A stretch of 64,000 bases of DNA from contig NC_092568.1 in assembly GCF_037975245.1 (NCBI RefSeq), positions 38,530,501-38,594,500 of the forward strand, written 5' to 3'. The notes below the pieces were generated by a model. The model worked only from the letters and a program-made list of their open reading frames with translations, was not told the origin of the DNA and ran no database searches. The stretch is from Apostichopus japonicus (taxonomy: Eukaryota; Echinodermata; Holothuroidea; Aspidochirotida; Stichopodidae). Made by a program: the position numbers and the translations under genes. Shown here piece by piece: positions 63,223 to 64,000 of the stretch (positions are counted from its first letter, which is position 1; each line of letters opens with the position of its first letter).

Positions 63223-64000
63223 ACCATCTGAACGTCAACACGGCGAAGTTAAAAAGGACAACGAACTAGTTCTGGCAGGGAAATACAAAGTTGGCAGCAG
63301 GGAAATGGTATGAAAATACAACTATTGCTTGTTATGTTTGCTCTCGTATGGTATCATCTCAATTGTTACTTAAAGTTTCACTTAGGAGTCCGTGTAGTCT
63401 TTCACTCTAGATGATGAAAGAAATTTCATATAATTATATACATATTTGGATAAGTTACATGCGTTTGTGCTTAAAGCGTTAGTCTCTTGTAACTGGAAGA
63501 GGTACGTAATTGATGTAAAAGAGTAAAGCGAGTTAATTGTTTAATTAAAATAATTGAATATTGGTCGTTTCGTTTAGAATAAATCCCAAGTCCGGGAACA
63601 CGGCAGTCCGATTCCAAGCCAAAGCCGAGTCTAAGTATCCCATCAACGTATTTTCTATTTATTCTGCAGGAAGTTCTTAACACTCAGTTGACCGACTTTG
63701 CAGATACATTTAGGGACATACCAAAGAACATGCGATTGTTCTCCCTCTGTATGCGAGCTCTGTATGCAGAACACGCGATAGGGACCTCTTCATCAACGGC
63801 GAGGAAACTCAACAGAATTCGTAATGATACGAGGAGAGATGCCCTGGTCTATGTGAACGGAATTTTACCGGTATCAACTTCAGTAGTGAGATCCCTCAAA
63901 GAGTTCTTTGACATGTACGATTCGCTTGACTTCGATGAGTGGAGAGAGTACCTTCCTTCAATCCTTGAAGACGTGAAGGGTCACCGACAATGTTGCGAAA
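63223..64000 (+). CDS. Coiled-coil/hydrophobic-hairpin family gene (right paralogue, runs off window)
   Basis: Two exons: 63223-63307 (first base completes a codon; PSERQHGEVKKDNELVLAGK, then YKVGSREM, donor ATG|GTATGA) and 63670-64000 (acceptor TTTATTCTGCAG; EVLNTQLTDFADTFRDIPKN onward). The second exon is open for 110 codons to the window end with no stop. From DALVYVNGIL on it aligns with the broken copy at 1-200, so this is the better-preserved family member; the coiled coil and hydrophobic hairpin expected from the left copy lie beyond the edge. Function is unknown. All-helical layout in the family suggests a membrane-interacting protein, as inference only. Confidence 0.8.

Overview
This is eukaryotic nuclear DNA: AT-rich, intron-rich and sparsely coding, with canonical GT/AG splice sites and many tRNA-derived SINEs, DNA transposons, minisatellites and microsatellites. 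The protein families (a CYP46A-like cytochrome P450, a HARBI1-type transposase, and CACTA/EnSpm-type and SAMD3-like genes of the kind also numerous in fish) point to a marine invertebrate, probably a deuterostome such as an echinoderm. That placement is low confidence and rests on recognition only.

Layout. 1-875: a decayed paralogue of a coiled-coil/hydrophobic-hairpin gene family; an apparently intact paralogue enters at the right edge (63223-64000), so the window lies between two same-strand family members. 876-3637: a PIF/Harbinger element with TTA target-site duplication, an interrupted three-exon transposase, arrays of GGTCGAG motifs and a nested 223-bp hAT MITE. 5623-6230: a minus-strand 3'-terminal exon of an unknown gene. 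10.4-19.3 kb is a repeat nest: two inverted 15-bp minisatellite arrays, a 1.34-kb hAT element (8-bp TSD) carrying a SINE and a 0.68-kb (ATGT)n array, and an unfamiliar 2.9-kb element with ~200-bp inverted termini.

19737-29237 (+): nine exons of a CYP46A-like P450. Splice sites are good, but I cannot find exons for helices D-H or for the I-to-K segment, and the K-helix ExxR arginine is replaced; it is probably a decaying gene. Its introns hold a 32-bp minisatellite, a SINE and repeats carrying AGGTCAAAGGTCA.

33.7-45 kb: a pure (GATA)n array abutting a truncated non-LTR retrotransposon, a second SINE family, ~50-bp and ~417-bp tandem arrays, and a 465-bp tandem duplication of a small coding exon. 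45926-46004: a signal-peptide exon. 48312-58022: what looks like an old CACTA/EnSpm element carrying a broken zinc-finger/Tnp2-like transposase and a SAMD3-like gene with an N-terminal PB1-like domain, ending at a CACTA-type terminus (TTTTTACAGTG). 59686-59784: a transmembrane-segment exon.

No operon-like logic applies. The main stories are gene decay, nested transposition, and the possible pairing of two gene families within one transposon. Everything here was read by eye; no alignment or search was run.
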